From positions 1 to 64,000 of the forward strand of contig CAJXUY010000007.1 of assembly GCA_913060665.1 (NCBI GenBank): DNA of 64,000 nt, in the 5' to 3' direction. This DNA comes from an uncultured Oleiphilaceae bacterium. Lineage in GTDB: Bacteria; Pseudomonadota; Gammaproteobacteria; Pseudomonadales; Oleiphilaceae. Position numbers and translations under genes: made by a program. Below the pieces are notes generated by a model. It worked only from the letters and a program-made list of their open reading frames with translations, was not told the DNA's origin and searched no databases. Numbering within the stretch: the stretch's first letter is position 1; each line of letters begins with the position of its first letter. Shown here piece after piece: positions 16,447 through 27,342 of this stretch.

Positions 16447-18369
16447 ATGGGCAAGATAATAGGTATCGATTTAGGAACAACCAACTCATGTGTTGCTATC
16501 CTTGATGGCGAAAAAGCACGTGTAATTGAGAACGCAGAAGGCGATCGCACTACGCCCTCTATTGTTGCTTACACTGATGATGAGGTGTTAGTAGGTCAGT
16601 CTGCAAAGCGTCAGTCTGTTACTAACCCAACCAATACGTTATTCGCAATCAAGCGTTTGATTGGCCGCCGTTTTGAAGATGATGTTGTACAGAAAGACAT
16701 CAAAATGGTGCCGTACAAAATCACTAAAGCAGACAATGGTGATGCTTGGGTTGATATAAAGGGTGACAAGAAGGCGCCACCTCAGGTTTCTGCTGAAATT
16801 CTTAAAAAGATGAAGAAAACAGCTGAAGATTATTTAGGTGAGTCAGTAACTGAGGCTGTTATTACGGTTCCTGCTTACTTTAATGATTCGCAGCGTCAGG
16901 CAACTAAAGATGCGGGTCGTATTGCTGGCTTAGAAGTTAAGCGTATTATCAACGAACCTACTGCGGCTGCATTGGCATACGGTCTAGATAAGCGTGGTGG
17001 CGATTCTACTATTGCTGTTTATGATCTTGGTGGTGGTACTTTTGATATCTCTATCATTGAAATAGCTGATGTTGATGGCGAAATGCAGTTTGAAGTATTG
17101 GCGACAAACGGTGATACGTTCTTGGGTGGTGAAGATTTCGATTTACGTTTGATTGAATATCTTGCGGCAGAATTTAAGAAAGATAGCGGTATCGATTTAA
17201 CGGGTGACCCGTTAGCGATGCAGCGTCTAAAAGAAGCGGCTGAAAAAGCTAAAGTTGAGCTCTCTAGCTCACAGCAGACTGATGTTAACTTGCCTTACAT
17301 TACTGCAGATGCAACAGGCCCTAAGCACCTTAACGTTAAAGTGACACGTGCTAAGTTGGAATCTTTGGTTGAAGAGTTAGTTACGCGTAGTTTAGAGCCT
17401 TGCAAAATGGCACTTAAAGATTCTGGTTTAAGTGCTTCTGAGATTGATGATGTGATCTTGGTTGGTGGTCAGTCGCGTATGCCAATGGTTCAGCAGCAGG
17501 TTGAAGCTTTCTTCGGTAAAGAGCCGCGTAAAGATGTTAACCCTGATGAAGCTGTGGCAATTGGTGCTGCGATTCAGGCTGGCGTATTATCTGGAGATGT
17601 AACTGACGTATTGTTGCTTGATGTTACACCGTTGACCTTGGGTATTGAGACCATGGGTGGCGTAGCAACTTCATTGATCGACAAGAATACAACGATTCCT
17701 TCTAAGAAGTCTCAGGTGTTCTCGACTGCAGATGACAATCAGTCAGCAGTAACGATTCACGTCGTTCAGGGTGAGCGTAAGCAGGCGGCACAGAATAAGT
17801 CGTTAGGTCGTTTTGACTTAGCTGATATTCCACCAGCGCCGCGTGGAATGCCTCAAATTGAGGTGACCTTTGATATTGATGCAAACGGTATATTGAACGT
17901 TTCAGCAAAAGATAAGGCGACGGGTAAAGAGCAGTCTATCGTGATCAAGGCGTCTTCTGGTTTGTCTGATGATGAAGTTGAAAACATGGTTCAGGATGCT
18001 GAAAGCCATGCTGAAGAGGATCGTAAGTTCGAAGAGCTTATTACTGTTCGAAATCAGGCTGACGGCATGATTCATGCGGTTAAGAAAACACTAGAAGAAG
18101 CCGGAGATAAGGCTACAGCAGAAGAGAAAGAGCAGATTGAAACCGCTATCGCTGAGCTTGAAGAGGCTATTAAGGGTGATGACAAGGATGATATCGAAGC
18201 TAAAACTCAGAAGCTAACAGAAGCTTCATCTAAGTTGGCTGAAAAGCTATATGCCGAGCAAGCTCAGCCTGCTGAAGGTGCTCAAGCTGCACCTGAAGGC
18301 GAAAGTGCAGAATCACAAGAAGATGTGGTTGATGCAGAGTTTGAAGAAGTGAAAGAAGACAAACAGTAA
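16447..18369 (+). CDS. dnaK: molecular chaperone DnaK (Hsp70)
   Basis: A 640-residue Hsp70 that binds exposed hydrophobic peptides in an ATP-driven cycle with DnaJ and GrpE. The phosphate-binding motifs [17 protein letters not shown] (N-terminus), [17 protein letters not shown] and [14 protein letters not shown] of the ATPase domain are intact. Then come the linker [13 protein letters not shown], the beta-sandwich peptide-binding domain and the helical lid. The tail is acidic and ends near [10 protein letters not shown], the type of tail that contacts co-chaperones. Length matches the family. Codon use is that of a highly expressed gene. Ribosome-binding site TTAGGAGT. Confidence 0.99.
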   Translation: MGKIIGIDLGTTNSCVAILDGEKARVIENAEGDRTTPSIVAYTDDEVLVGQSAKRQSVTNPTNTLFAIKRLIGRRFEDDVVQKDIKMVPYKITKADNGDAWVDIKGDKKAPPQVSAEILKKMKKTAEDYLGESVTEAVITVPAYFNDSQRQATKDAGRIAGLEVKRIINEPTAAALAYGLDKRGGDSTIAVYDLGGGTFDISIIEIADVDGEMQFEVLATNGDTFLGGEDFDLRLIEYLAAEFKKDSGIDLTGDPLAMQRLKEAAEKAKVELSSSQQTDVNLPYITADATGPKHLNVKVTRAKLESLVEELVTRSLEPCKMALKDSGLSASEIDDVILVGGQSRMPMVQQQVEAFFGKEPRKDVNPDEAVAIGAAIQAGVLSGDVTDVLLLDVTPLTLGIETMGGVATSLIDKNTTIPSKKSQVFSTADDNQSAVTIHVVQGERKQAAQNKSLGRFDLADIPPAPRGMPQIEVTFDIDANGILNVSAKDKATGKEQSIVIKASSGLSDDEVENMVQDAESHAEEDRKFEELITVRNQADGMIHAVKKTLEEAGDKATAEEKEQIETAIAELEEAIKGDDKDDIEAKTQKLTEASSKLAEKLYAEQAQPAEGAQAAPEGESAESQEDVVDAEFEEVKEDKQ

Positions 18370-18427
18370 AATAAAGACTTAGTCACCTGCTCTATCGGGT
18401 GGTTAAGGTCTGGGTTATACTGTATGG

Positions 18428-18465
18428 CAATAGCGCGGGGGTTTTACTCCCGCGTTGTGCTATTG
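18428..18465 (+). terminator. hairpin between dnaK and dnaJ
   Basis: CGCGGG (18434-18439) pairs with CCCGCG (18449-18454) within a longer interrupted stem (CAATAG ... CTATTG). There is no T-tract, so it is more likely an RNA-stability or partial attenuation element that sets the dnaK:dnaJ ratio than a full terminator. Confidence 0.4.
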
Positions 18466-18567
18466 AGCAAATAGAGATTTAAACGTAGATTGAGAGTGGT
18501 TGTGTTGGGCCAATTTAGGCCTGATAGGCGCTCTCAGCTACCAGAACCGAAGCGCAGCAGAGCACCT

Positions 18568-19704
18568 ATGTCAAAGCGAGATTATTACGAGATCCTCGGC
18601 GTGTCAAAGTCCGCGGATGAGAAAGAAGTTAAAAAAGCCTATCGACGACTGGCGATGAAGTTCCATCCCGACCGAAACCCTGATGACCAGGATGCGGAGA
18701 ACAAGTTTAAAGAGGCGACTGAAGCCTACGAAGTTCTCTCTGACTCGGAAAAACGAGCCGCCTATGATCAATATGGTCATGCTGGTGTTGATGGAAGTGC
18801 TGGGGGTGGCTTTGGTGGCGGAAACGGTAATTTTAGCGATATTTTTGGTGATGTTTTCGGTGATATATTTGGCGGCGGTGGTGGAGGCGGCGGACGCAGT
18901 CGAACCGCTCGTGGTGCTGACTTAAGATATACGTTGGATTTGGATTTAGAGGATGCGGTTAAAGGTACGACCGTAAAAATTCGAGTGCCCACACAGGTTG
19001 AGTGTAAAGAGTGTGATGGTAGTGGGGCAGAGAAGGGCTCGAAGCCTGAGACTTGCGGTACCTGTCATGGGGCTGGTCAGGTGCGTATGCAGCAGGGTTT
19101 CTTCTCTGTTCAGCAAACGTGCCCTCATTGTCGTGGGCGCGGAAAGGTTATTAAGAAACCGTGTAAGAGTTGTCACGGCGTAGGGCTAAAAGAAGAGCAG
19201 AAAACGCTTTCTGTTAAGGTTCCGGCGGGTGTTGATACTGGTGATAGAATTCGTCTTGCGGGAGAGGGAGAGGCAGGAGCGCAAGGTGGGCCTTCTGGCG
19301 ATTTGTATGTGCAGATTGCTGTTAGAGAGCATGCTATTTTTGTAAGGGATGGTAAAAACTTATACTGTGATGTGCCTATTACATTTGTTGATGCGGCATT
19401 GGGTGGTGAGCTTGAAGTGCCGACGTTGAATGGTCGCGTTAAGCTTAAGGTGCCTGCGGAGACTCAAACGGGTAAGTTGTTTAGATTGCGTGGTAAGGGT
19501 GTAGCTCCCGTTCGTGGAGGGGGTGCAGGCGATCTACTTTGTCGTGTGACCGTAGAGACTCCGGTAAATCTTAATAAGAAGCAAAAGGAAATGCTGAGGG
19601 AGTTGCAGGCAACGATGGAGTCTGGCGGTGATAGTCAGCATGCTCCTCATAAGCACTCATGGTTTGAGGGTGTGAAAAACTTCTTTGAAGATATGAAGTT
19701 TTAA
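18568..19704 (+). CDS. dnaJ: chaperone protein DnaJ (Hsp40)
   Basis: A 378-residue class I J-protein that delivers substrates to DnaK and stimulates its ATPase. The J-domain (residues 1-70) has [20 protein letters not shown] and the HPD motif in KFHPDRNP. A Gly/Phe-rich linker follows (residues 75-125, ending in a run of Gly). The zinc-finger domain has four CxxCxGxG repeats: [24 protein letters not shown] and CKSCHGVG. The C-terminal substrate-binding domain is intact. The ATG at 18568 matches the conserved N-terminus; longer in-frame translation upstream does not. A strong terminator follows. Confidence 0.98.
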   Translation: MSKRDYYEILGVSKSADEKEVKKAYRRLAMKFHPDRNPDDQDAENKFKEATEAYEVLSDSEKRAAYDQYGHAGVDGSAGGGFGGGNGNFSDIFGDVFGDIFGGGGGGGGRSRTARGADLRYTLDLDLEDAVKGTTVKIRVPTQVECKECDGSGAEKGSKPETCGTCHGAGQVRMQQGFFSVQQTCPHCRGRGKVIKKPCKSCHGVGLKEEQKTLSVKVPAGVDTGDRIRLAGEGEAGAQGGPSGDLYVQIAVREHAIFVRDGKNLYCDVPITFVDAALGGELEVPTLNGRVKLKVPAETQTGKLFRLRGKGVAPVRGGGAGDLLCRVTVETPVNLNKKQKEMLRELQATMESGGDSQHAPHKHSWFEGVKNFFEDMKF

Positions 19705-19744
19705 GTATTGGGGTTTAAATTGTAGGTATCGGAGTTAGAAAAAT

Positions 19745-19769
19745 CGGGGCTAGAGGCCCCGTTTTTTTT
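19745..19769 (+). terminator. Rho-independent terminator after dnaJ
   Basis: CGGGGC (19745-19750) pairs with GCCCCG (19756-19761) around a 5-base loop and is followed by eight T's (19762-19769). It ends the grpE-dnaK-dnaJ unit. Confidence 0.9.
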
Positions 19770-19771
19770 GA

Positions 19772-20620
<849 letters not shown>

Positions 20621-20741
20621 GTGTGTTGGTTTTGAATTTCAGGTTTAAAAGAGTTAATTGATTCGTGGACATGAACATGTGAAAACAGTAAAATGATAGA
20701 GTTTGAGTGTGGCTAAGAAACTTTGGCTTTGTTTGTTAGGT

Positions 20742-20807
20742 ATGCTCGGGTTCAATAAATATGCAGAGCGTAAGTCGTATTTGAACTGTTACTGGAATTC
20801 ACAATAA
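20742..20807 (+). CDS. putative 21-residue leader peptide upstream of carA
   Basis: A short frame starts with ATG at 20742, runs [18 protein letters not shown] and three more residues, and stops with TAA exactly where a strong terminator hairpin begins. The position of the stop against the hairpin is what a translation-coupled attenuator needs. The upstream AGG is only 2 bases from the ATG, so the ribosome-binding site is poor. A ten-codon GTG frame (20707-20739) lies just before it. Three Tyr and two Arg codons are present, but no long control-codon run. I recall leader-peptide ideas for pseudomonad carAB but cannot cite them. Unproven. Confidence 0.35.
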   Translation: MLGFNKYAERKSYLNCYWNSQ

Positions 20808-20846
20808 AAAGCGAGATGGGGTGTTTTTCCCCATCTCGCTTTTTTT
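20806..20846 (+). terminator. strong intrinsic terminator / attenuator before carA
   Basis: A 12-bp perfect stem, AGCGAGATGGGG (20810-20821) with CCCCATCTCGCT (20829-20840), has a 7-base loop and is followed by six T's. It sits about 50 bases before the carA ATG, inside the presumed dapB-carA transcript, so it could end dapB transcription or act as an attenuator for carAB. Confidence 0.85.
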
Positions 20847-20896
20847 ACAAATTGAATCGGTGTTTTATAAGCCCTGCCAATCGATTTAAAGAGGAA

Positions 20897-22033
20897 ATGG
20901 CGTTGACTAAACCTGCAATTCTTGCCCTTGAAGATGGAAGTATCTTTGAGGGGGTTTCTATCGGTGCAAATGGGCAATCTAGCGGAGAAGTGGTTTTTAA
21001 TACATCCATGACTGGTTATCAGGAGATCCTGACTGACCCATCCTATGCCCGCCAGATTGTAACCCTGACCTATCCACATATTGGTAACACAGGGGTTAAT
21101 TCTGAAGATGTTGAGTCGGACTCTGTTTCGGCTGCAGGTCTCGTAATTCGTGATTTACCCTTAGTGGCTAGTAATTGGCGCTCAGAGAAGTCTCTCGATG
21201 CCTACCTTACTGAAAATAATATTGTCGCCATTGCGGATATTGATACTCGTCGTTTAACCCGAATTCTTCGTGAAAAAGGGGCTTTAAATGGCTGTATCAT
21301 TGCGGGCGACGCTATATCGGAGGGGGCCGCGTTGAGCGCAGCTAAGGAGTTCCCTGGACTGAAAGGGATGGACTTAGCTAAAGAGGTGACTCGATCTGAT
21401 ATTTCATCTTGGGATGAGTCAAGCTGGGATTTGGCTTCGGGTTACGGAAAAAATGAAGATCAGTCATTTCACGTTGTTGCCTATGATTTTGGTGTAAAGC
21501 ACAACATTCTGAGAATGTTGGCTGATCGTGGTTGTCGTTTGACAGTTGTTCCTGCTCAGACGCCTGCAGCTGACGTGCTGGCGATGAATCCTGATGGCGT
21601 TTTCTTATCTAATGGCCCTGGTGATCCAGAACCATGTGATTATGCTATTGTCGCTATCAACGAAATACTGTCTGCTAAAGTGCCTGTTTTTGGTATATGT
21701 CTAGGTCATCAGTTATTAGCATTAGCGAGTGGCGCTCAAACTCTGAAGATGAAGTTTGGGCATCATGGTGCAAACCATCCTGTGCAATGCTTAGCTGATG
21801 GGACTGTCATGATTACCAGTCAGAATCATGGTTTTGCGGTTGATGAAGCATCATTGCCTGATTATATAGAGGCGACTCATAAGTCTTTGTTTGATGGTTC
21901 CTTGCAAGGTATTCGCAGAACAGATACTCCAGCATTTAGCTTTCAGGGTCATCCTGAAGCAAGCCCTGGGCCTCATGATGTTGCACCATTGTTTGACCAG
22001 TTTATTGAGCTGATTAAAACGTATCGTTCGTAG
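20897..22033 (+). CDS. carA: carbamoyl-phosphate synthase small chain (glutaminase)
   Basis: A 378-residue subunit that hydrolyses glutamine and channels ammonia to CarB, feeding arginine and pyrimidine synthesis. The N-terminal domain has [15 protein letters not shown] and [20 protein letters not shown]. The class I glutaminase triad is present: Cys268 in [11 protein letters not shown], and His352 and Glu354 in [10 protein letters not shown]. The ATG at 20897 follows GAGG by two bases, a tight spacing, and matches family N-termini; the frame stays open further upstream into the terminator and was not used. carB follows after 207 bases with no intervening gene, unlike some pseudomonads. Confidence 0.98.
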   Translation: MALTKPAILALEDGSIFEGVSIGANGQSSGEVVFNTSMTGYQEILTDPSYARQIVTLTYPHIGNTGVNSEDVESDSVSAAGLVIRDLPLVASNWRSEKSLDAYLTENNIVAIADIDTRRLTRILREKGALNGCIIAGDAISEGAALSAAKEFPGLKGMDLAKEVTRSDISSWDESSWDLASGYGKNEDQSFHVVAYDFGVKHNILRMLADRGCRLTVVPAQTPAADVLAMNPDGVFLSNGPGDPEPCDYAIVAINEILSAKVPVFGICLGHQLLALASGAQTLKMKFGHHGANHPVQCLADGTVMITSQNHGFAVDEASLPDYIEATHKSLFDGSLQGIRRTDTPAFSFQGHPEASPGPHDVAPLFDQFIELIKTYRS

Positions 22034-22240
22034 TCATTTTAATGACTGCTTGAATGAAGGTTTGTGGGTGGTAGTTGTTAGAAGGATCTGCTTCTGCGGT
22101 TATCGCTCAAGTGATCAGCCATGCGATTTTACGCCGTCTTCTTGTGTTTGTTCATGAGAAATGATGGCAACGTTTATTGACTGAGGCGCTCTTTATTAGT
22201 GTGACCTCGGATTAAAACAGATATAGATGGATTGAATTCT

Positions 22241-25200
22241 ATGCCAAAGCGTACCGACCTTAAGAGTATTTTGATTTTGGGTGCTGGCCCGATTGTTATT
22301 GGTCAGGCCTGTGAATTTGACTATTCTGGAGCGCAGGCTTGTAAAGCTCTTAGAGAGGAGGGTTTTCGGGTCATACTGGTTAACTCGAACCCTGCGACTA
22401 TTATGACTGACCCTGCGATGGCAGACTCTACCTATATAGAGCCTATTACATGGAAAACAGTTGAGAAAATTATAGAGAAAGAGCGTCCAGATGCTGTATT
22501 ACCGACGATGGGTGGCCAAACTGCTCTGAATTGTGCGTTAGATTTGGAGCGTCATGGCGTTCTGGAAAAGTACAGTGTTGAAATGATCGGTGCCGATGCT
22601 GACGCTATAGATAAAGCGGAAGATCGAGAGCGCTTTGATAAAGCGATGAAAGCAATTGGCCTGGATACGCCACGTTCTGCTATTGCTCATAGCATGGAAG
22701 AATCTCTTCAGGTGTTAGATAATTTGGGATTCCCTTGTATTATTAGACCTTCTTTTACGATGGGTGGAACCGGTGGTGGAATCGCCTACAATCGTGACGA
22801 GTTTGAAGAAATTTGTGCGCGCGGATTGGATTTGTCTCCTACCAGCGAATTGTTGATTGATGAGTCGTTGATTGGTTGGAAAGAGTATGAGATGGAGGTC
22901 GTACGCGACCGAAACGACAACTGTATTATTGTCTGTGCCATTGAAAACTTTGATGCAATGGGTGTTCATACTGGTGATTCGATTACCGTTGCACCAGCGC
23001 AAACATTGACCGACAAAGAATATCAGATTATGCGTAATGCATCGTTGGCTGTGTTGCGAGAGATTGGTATCGAAACGGGCGGGTCAAACGTTCAGTTTGG
23101 TATTAATCCAGAAGATGGTCGGATGGTCATCATCGAGATGAATCCACGGGTTTCACGCTCATCTGCATTGGCATCTAAAGCAACGGGTTTTCCTATTGCA
23201 AAGATAGCGGCGAAGCTGGCGGTTGGTTACACGCTGGATGAGCTTCAAAATGATATTACGGGTGGAGCGACGCCAGCATCATTTGAGCCGTCTATCGATT
23301 ATGTTGTAACTAAAATTCCTCGTTTTACATTCGAGAAGTTCCCTCAAGCGGATAAGCGTTTAACCACTCAGATGAAATCAGTGGGTGAGGTAATGGCTAT
23401 TGGTCGAACGTTCCAGGAATCTATTCAAAAAGCATTGCGTGGTCTTGAGGTCGGTGCGTCAGGGTTTGACCCCATGCAGGATCTGTCAGCTGACGATGCT
23501 CGTGAAAGTTTGATTCGTGAAATGAAGACGCCAAGTGCAGAACGTGTGTGGTATGTTGGTGATGCGTTTCGTGCGGGTATGACAGTCGAAGAGATATACG
23601 AATATTCCGGCATCGACCCTTGGTACTTGGTGCAGATTCAAGATTTGATTCAGGATGAAGCGAGGGTCGCTCAGCTAGGTAAAGCTGATATGACCAAAGA
23701 GCTTATTTATAAGCTTAAGCGCAAAGGGTTTTCAGACACACGTTTGGCAGACTTGATGGATGTTTCGGAAAAAGAGTTCAGAAAGCTTCGTCATGACTTA
23801 AAGGTTCGCCCTGTTTATAAGCGTGTAGATACCTGTGCGGCTGAGTTTGCTTCTTCAACGGCCTATATGTATTCGACCTATGAAGAAGAGTGTGAAGCGG
23901 ATGTGACTGATCGTGAAAAAATAGTCGTTATTGGTGGTGGGCCGAACCGTATCGGACAAGGTATCGAGTTTGACTATTGCTGTGTGCACGCAGCGCTGGC
24001 CATGAAAGAAGACGGTTATGAAGCGATCATGATTAACTGTAACCCTGAAACCGTTTCAACTGACTATGATACGTCTGATCGACTTTATTTTGAGCCAATT
24101 ACCTTAGAAGATGTTCTAGAAATTATTGACCTTGAAAAACCCAAAGGGGTGATAGTTCACTATGGTGGGCAGACACCTCTAAAGCTGGCTCGAGGCCTTG
24201 AGGAGGCTGGTGTTCCTATCATCGGAACATCGCCTGATGCTATTGACCGAGCAGAAGATCGTGAACGCTTTCAGCGTATGATTCAGCGTTTAAATATTCT
24301 TCAGCCACCTAATGCTACGGTTAGAAGCCTTGAAGAGGGTATTGTTGCTGCGAAGGAAATTGGTTACCCGTTGGTTGTTAGGCCTTCCTATGTATTGGGT
24401 GGGCGAGCAATGGAAATTGTCTATAGTGAAGCCGAGTTAACTAAATACATGCGTGAAGCGGTTAGCGTTTCTAATGATAGTCCTGTATTGCTTGATCACT
24501 TTCTTAACGCAGCGATAGAAGTTGATATTGATGCGGTGAGCGATGGCAAACAAGTTGTTATTGGCGCTATTATGCAGCATATAGAGCAGGCGGGTGTTCA
24601 CTCTGGTGACTCTGCATGTTCATTGCCTCCTTATACTTTGGCGGCTGATGTTCAGGATGAAATGCGAGAAATCGTTAAGCGTATGGCGATCGAGTTGGGT
24701 GTTGTTGGCTTGATGAATGTTCAATTGGCTTATCAGGATGGTGAGATTTATGTGATCGAGGTGAACCCTCGCGCATCTAGAACGGTCCCGTTTGTATCGA
24801 AAGCAATAGGGGTTTCGTTGGCTAAAATTGCGGCTCGTTGTATGGCGGGTACTTCACTTGAGGCTCAGTCGTTTACGACAGAAATAATCCCCACGCATTT
24901 TAGTGTGAAAGAGTCGGTATTCCCTTTCAACAAGTTCCAGGGTGTTGACCCTATTCTTGGTCCAGAGATGAAGTCAACGGGAGAGGTTATGGGGGTTGGC
25001 GATAGCTTTGATGAAGCGTTTGCTAAAGGAGCCCTTGCTGCTGGTGAAATTTTACCGACGGGAGGTTCAGTCTTTATCAGTGTGCGTGATGTTGATAAAG
25101 AGGCTGCTGTTACTTTAGGTAAGGACTTGGTGGACGCTGGCTTTAAGTTAGTGGCAACGAGTGGAACTGCGAAGGCATTAAAGGAGGCAGGTCTTACGGT

Positions 25201-25447
25201 TTCATCGATCAATAAAGTTAATGAGGGTCGACCTCATATTGTTGATGCAATCAAGAATGATGAAATTGATTTAATTATTAATACAACCGAAGGGCGTCGT
25301 GCGATTGCCGACTCCTCTCAGATTCGTCAGTCTGCGCTGCAGCATAAAGTTACTTACACGACTACGTTGGCGGGCGGTGAAGCATTTTGCCGCGCGATTA
25401 AATTTGGACCAGAGAAGCTGGTAAGGCGTTTGCAAGATCTGCACTAA
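22241..25447 (+). CDS. carB: carbamoyl-phosphate synthase large chain
   Basis: A 1068-residue synthetase that makes carbamoyl phosphate from bicarbonate, ammonia and two ATP. Two homologous ATP-grasp halves are visible, each opening with a nucleotide loop ([40 protein letters not shown]) and each with [14 protein letters not shown] and a [31 protein letters not shown] core. The C-terminal ~130 residues are the MGS-like allosteric domain that binds UMP, IMP or ornithine, ending [18 protein letters not shown] at 22241 is preferred to a TTG three codons earlier. It forms the car operon with carA; greA follows after a terminator. Confidence 0.98.
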   Translation: MPKRTDLKSILILGAGPIVIGQACEFDYSGAQACKALREEGFRVILVNSNPATIMTDPAMADSTYIEPITWKTVEKIIEKERPDAVLPTMGGQTALNCALDLERHGVLEKYSVEMIGADADAIDKAEDRERFDKAMKAIGLDTPRSAIAHSMEESLQVLDNLGFPCIIRPSFTMGGTGGGIAYNRDEFEEICARGLDLSPTSELLIDESLIGWKEYEMEVVRDRNDNCIIVCAIENFDAMGVHTGDSITVAPAQTLTDKEYQIMRNASLAVLREIGIETGGSNVQFGINPEDGRMVIIEMNPRVSRSSALASKATGFPIAKIAAKLAVGYTLDELQNDITGGATPASFEPSIDYVVTKIPRFTFEKFPQADKRLTTQMKSVGEVMAIGRTFQESIQKALRGLEVGASGFDPMQDLSADDARESLIREMKTPSAERVWYVGDAFRAGMTVEEIYEYSGIDPWYLVQIQDLIQDEARVAQLGKADMTKELIYKLKRKGFSDTRLADLMDVSEKEFRKLRHDLKVRPVYKRVDTCAAEFASSTAYMYSTYEEECEADVTDREKIVVIGGGPNRIGQGIEFDYCCVHAALAMKEDGYEAIMINCNPETVSTDYDTSDRLYFEPITLEDVLEIIDLEKPKGVIVHYGGQTPLKLARGLEEAGVPIIGTSPDAIDRAEDRERFQRMIQRLNILQPPNATVRSLEEGIVAAKEIGYPLVVRPSYVLGGRAMEIVYSEAELTKYMREAVSVSNDSPVLLDHFLNAAIEVDIDAVSDGKQVVIGAIMQHIEQAGVHSGDSACSLPPYTLAADVQDEMREIVKRMAIELGVVGLMNVQLAYQDGEIYVIEVNPRASRTVPFVSKAIGVSLAKIAARCMAGTSLEAQSFTTEIIPTHFSVKESVFPFNKFQGVDPILGPEMKSTGEVMGVGDSFDEAFAKGALAAGEILPTGGSVFISVRDVDKEAAVTLGKDLVDAGFKLVATSGTAKALKEAGLTVSSINKVNEGRPHIVDAIKNDEIDLIINTTEGRRAIADSSQIRQSALQHKVTYTTTLAGGEAFCRAIKFGPEKLVRRLQDLH

Positions 25448-25490
25448 GCTATCCATTTAAACTGAGACCTGCTCTCGGGCAGGATCTCGG

Positions 25491-25525
25491 AGCCTCACTT
25501 GATATTATTGAGTGGGGCTTTTGTA
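25491..25525 (+). terminator. probable terminator after carB
   Basis: AGCCTCACT (25491-25499) pairs with AGTGGGGCT (25511-25519; one G-U pair) around an 11-base loop, followed by TTTTGTATTTT. Confidence 0.7.
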
Positions 25526-25608
25526 TTTTATGTCTTACTAATTTATAAGATTGCGCTCTTGTTAAGGTTGTTACCGAAAGAGAGTGTATTATTCAAGGTT
25601 GAATTATA

Positions 25609-26085
25609 ATGAATAGAATTCCAATGACTGTTCAGGGTGAAAAATCCCTTCGAGAAGAAATTCAAAAGCTTAAGGGTGAAGATCGACCCCGTGTAATAGA
25701 AGCAATAGCTGAAGCGAGAGCGCATGGCGATTTGAAAGAGAACGCTGAGTATCATGCCGCAAGAGAACAGCAGAGCTTTATTGAAGGTAGGATACTAGAA
25801 GTTGAGTCAAAGCTATCTCAATCACAGGTAATTGATGTCACTAAAATTGAAAAGAGCGGTAAGGTTATTTTTGGTACTACTGTGAACTTAATCAATGTCG
25901 ATACCGATGAGAATCTTCGCTACCAAATTGTGGGTGAAGATGAGGCCGACATTAAAGGTGGGAAGATCTCTATCTCGTCACCGATTGCACGAGCTTTAAT
26001 TGGCAAAGAAGAGGGTGAGATTGTAGCTGTTCAGATACCGAGCGGCACGGTAGAGTACGAGATTGATGAAGTGTTGCACGTATAG
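25609..26085 (+). CDS. greA: transcript cleavage factor GreA
   Basis: A 158-residue factor that reactivates arrested RNA polymerase by stimulating RNA cleavage. The N-terminal coiled coil has [18 protein letters not shown] and the acidic tip region [20 protein letters not shown], with the Asp and Glu that enter the polymerase channel. The C-terminal FKBP-like domain has the [16 protein letters not shown] motif and ends YEIDEVLHV. carB-greA adjacency is the known pseudomonad arrangement. Its length is the family norm. Confidence 0.98.
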   Translation: MNRIPMTVQGEKSLREEIQKLKGEDRPRVIEAIAEARAHGDLKENAEYHAAREQQSFIEGRILEVESKLSQSQVIDVTKIEKSGKVIFGTTVNLINVDTDENLRYQIVGEDEADIKGGKISISSPIARALIGKEEGEIVAVQIPSGTVEYEIDEVLHV

Positions 26086-26123
26086 TGTTTATAGCTGTAG
26101 AGGGCTTAACACTTTTGCAGTTT

Positions 26124-26172
26124 CGACATTAAAAAGAAGCTTTAGCACCCGTGATACTTCTTTTTAATGTCG
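26124..26172. terminator. bidirectional terminator between greA and yhbY
   Basis: A 16-bp perfect stem (CGACATTAAAAAGAAG at 26124-26139 with its complement at 26157-26172) and a 17-base loop. The A/T-rich stem supplies a T-tract for either strand and separates two convergent genes. Confidence 0.75.
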
Positions 26173-26183
26173 TGTGGGTCAAA

Positions 26184-26486
26184 CTATCTGAGCAGATTAG
26201 ATAGTTTGGGATTGGGTTGTTCGGCGTTTCGCAAAATAATGGCAACCTTGCCTATCGTTTGAACTAATGTTGCCTGGGTTTGCTGGCAAAGTTCGTTAAT
26301 CATGGCTGTTCTGTCGTCTCGGTCGTTTAACGCAACTTTAACTTTGATGAGTTCATGATCTTCTAATGCTCGGTTGAGTTCTTGAAGTAATCCTTCGCCT
26401 AGTCCTTTGTCGCCGACAATGATAACGGGGCTGAGTGAGTGTGCAATTGCACGATACTGCTTTTTTTGTGCGGCGGTTAATGTCAT
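26184..26486 (-). CDS. yhbY: ribosome-assembly RNA-binding protein YhbY (CRS1-YhbY)
   Basis: A 100-residue CRM-domain protein. It starts MTLTAAQKKQYRAIAHSLSP at 26486 behind GAGAGA, then VIIVGDKGLGEGLLQELNRA with the GxxG RNA-binding loop, HELIKVKVALNDRDDR and TIGKVAIILRN. E. coli YhbY associates with pre-50S particles. The frame extends upstream over the divergent rlmE start, but the conserved N-terminus sets the shorter protein. The head-to-head yhbY/rlmE pair is conserved across gammaproteobacteria. Confidence 0.96.
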   Translation of the reverse strand: MTLTAAQKKQYRAIAHSLSPVIIVGDKGLGEGLLQELNRALEDHELIKVKVALNDRDDRTAMINELCQQTQATLVQTIGKVAIILRNAEQPNPKLSNLLR

Positions 26487-26612
26487 CTTTGTCTCTCTTA
26501 ATGTTAAGCGTTCAAGCTTATGATTATCTATCTGGATGGCCGGTATTCTATCAGTTGCAGACAAATGGTTAAATGAGTTCAGTGTTTGATTATTTATATG
26601 AGGAACTAAGTT

Positions 26613-27233
26613 ATGGCTCGCTCTAAGTCCAGCCCTCAATGGTTAAAGGAGCATTTTGATGATCCTTATGTGAAATTGTCCCAGAAAGAGGGGTATCGAA
26701 CGCGCGCAAGCTATAAATTAATTGAGCTGCATGAAAAGGATCGATTATTCAAATCAGGAATGACGGTGGTTGATTTGGGTGCTGCTCCTGGTGGTTGGTC
26801 TCAAGTTGCTGTTAAGTATGTAGGTGACAAGGGGCGGGTCGTGGCAAGTGATATTTTGCCTATGGACTCTATCGCCGGTGTCGACTTTGTACAGGGCGAC
26901 TTTACCGAGCAAGAGCCTTTTGATCGCATCCTTGAATTACTAGGTAATCAAAAGGCAGACCTTGTAATTTCAGATATGGCCCCCAATATGAGTGGGTCAG
27001 CATCGGTTGATATTCCTCGTGCCATGTACTTGATTGAATTGGCCTTGGATATGGCTGATCAAGTTCTGAAGCCGGGAGGGACTTTTGTAGCGAAAGTTTT
27101 TCAGGGGGAAGGGTTTGACGGCTTGATTAAGCAAATGAGAGAGAGGTACTCCAAGGTCTATAGTAGAAAACCTGATGCATCTCGTGCGAGGTCGAGAGAG
27201 GTTTACCAAATTGGCGCGGGCTTCAAAGGATAA
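26613..27233 (+). CDS. rlmE: 23S rRNA (uridine-2'-O) methyltransferase RlmE (FtsJ/RrmJ)
   Basis: A 206-residue heat-inducible methylase that modifies U2552 (E. coli numbering) of 23S rRNA on the 50S subunit. Features are [20 protein letters not shown] (substrate side, catalytic Lys), the SAM-binding loop [26 protein letters not shown], the catalytic Asp region [12 protein letters not shown] and the catalytic Lys of [19 protein letters not shown] ribosome-binding site precedes the ATG. It lies upstream of ftsH, as in E. coli, with 109 bases between. Confidence 0.97.
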   Translation: MARSKSSPQWLKEHFDDPYVKLSQKEGYRTRASYKLIELHEKDRLFKSGMTVVDLGAAPGGWSQVAVKYVGDKGRVVASDILPMDSIAGVDFVQGDFTEQEPFDRILELLGNQKADLVISDMAPNMSGSASVDIPRAMYLIELALDMADQVLKPGGTFVAKVFQGEGFDGLIKQMRERYSKVYSRKPDASRARSREVYQIGAGFKG

Positions 27234-27342
27234 TAAAAATTATCTAATTTAATGTTTTGTGAACTGGCTTGGCTGGCCAACATGTAGTATGTTTGGAAAG
27301 TCTAAATGTAATGAATTTTAAAAAGGTTGAGAGGGGTCTCTC

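Noticed and set aside
18490-18567. An N-terminal extension of DnaJ
   Set aside because: The upstream in-frame residues have no counterpart in the J-protein family, which starts at the conserved [10 protein letters not shown] block.
20816-20896. An N-terminal extension of CarA
   Set aside because: It would be encoded by the terminator hairpin. The ATG at 20897 has a GAGG just upstream and the conserved N-terminus.
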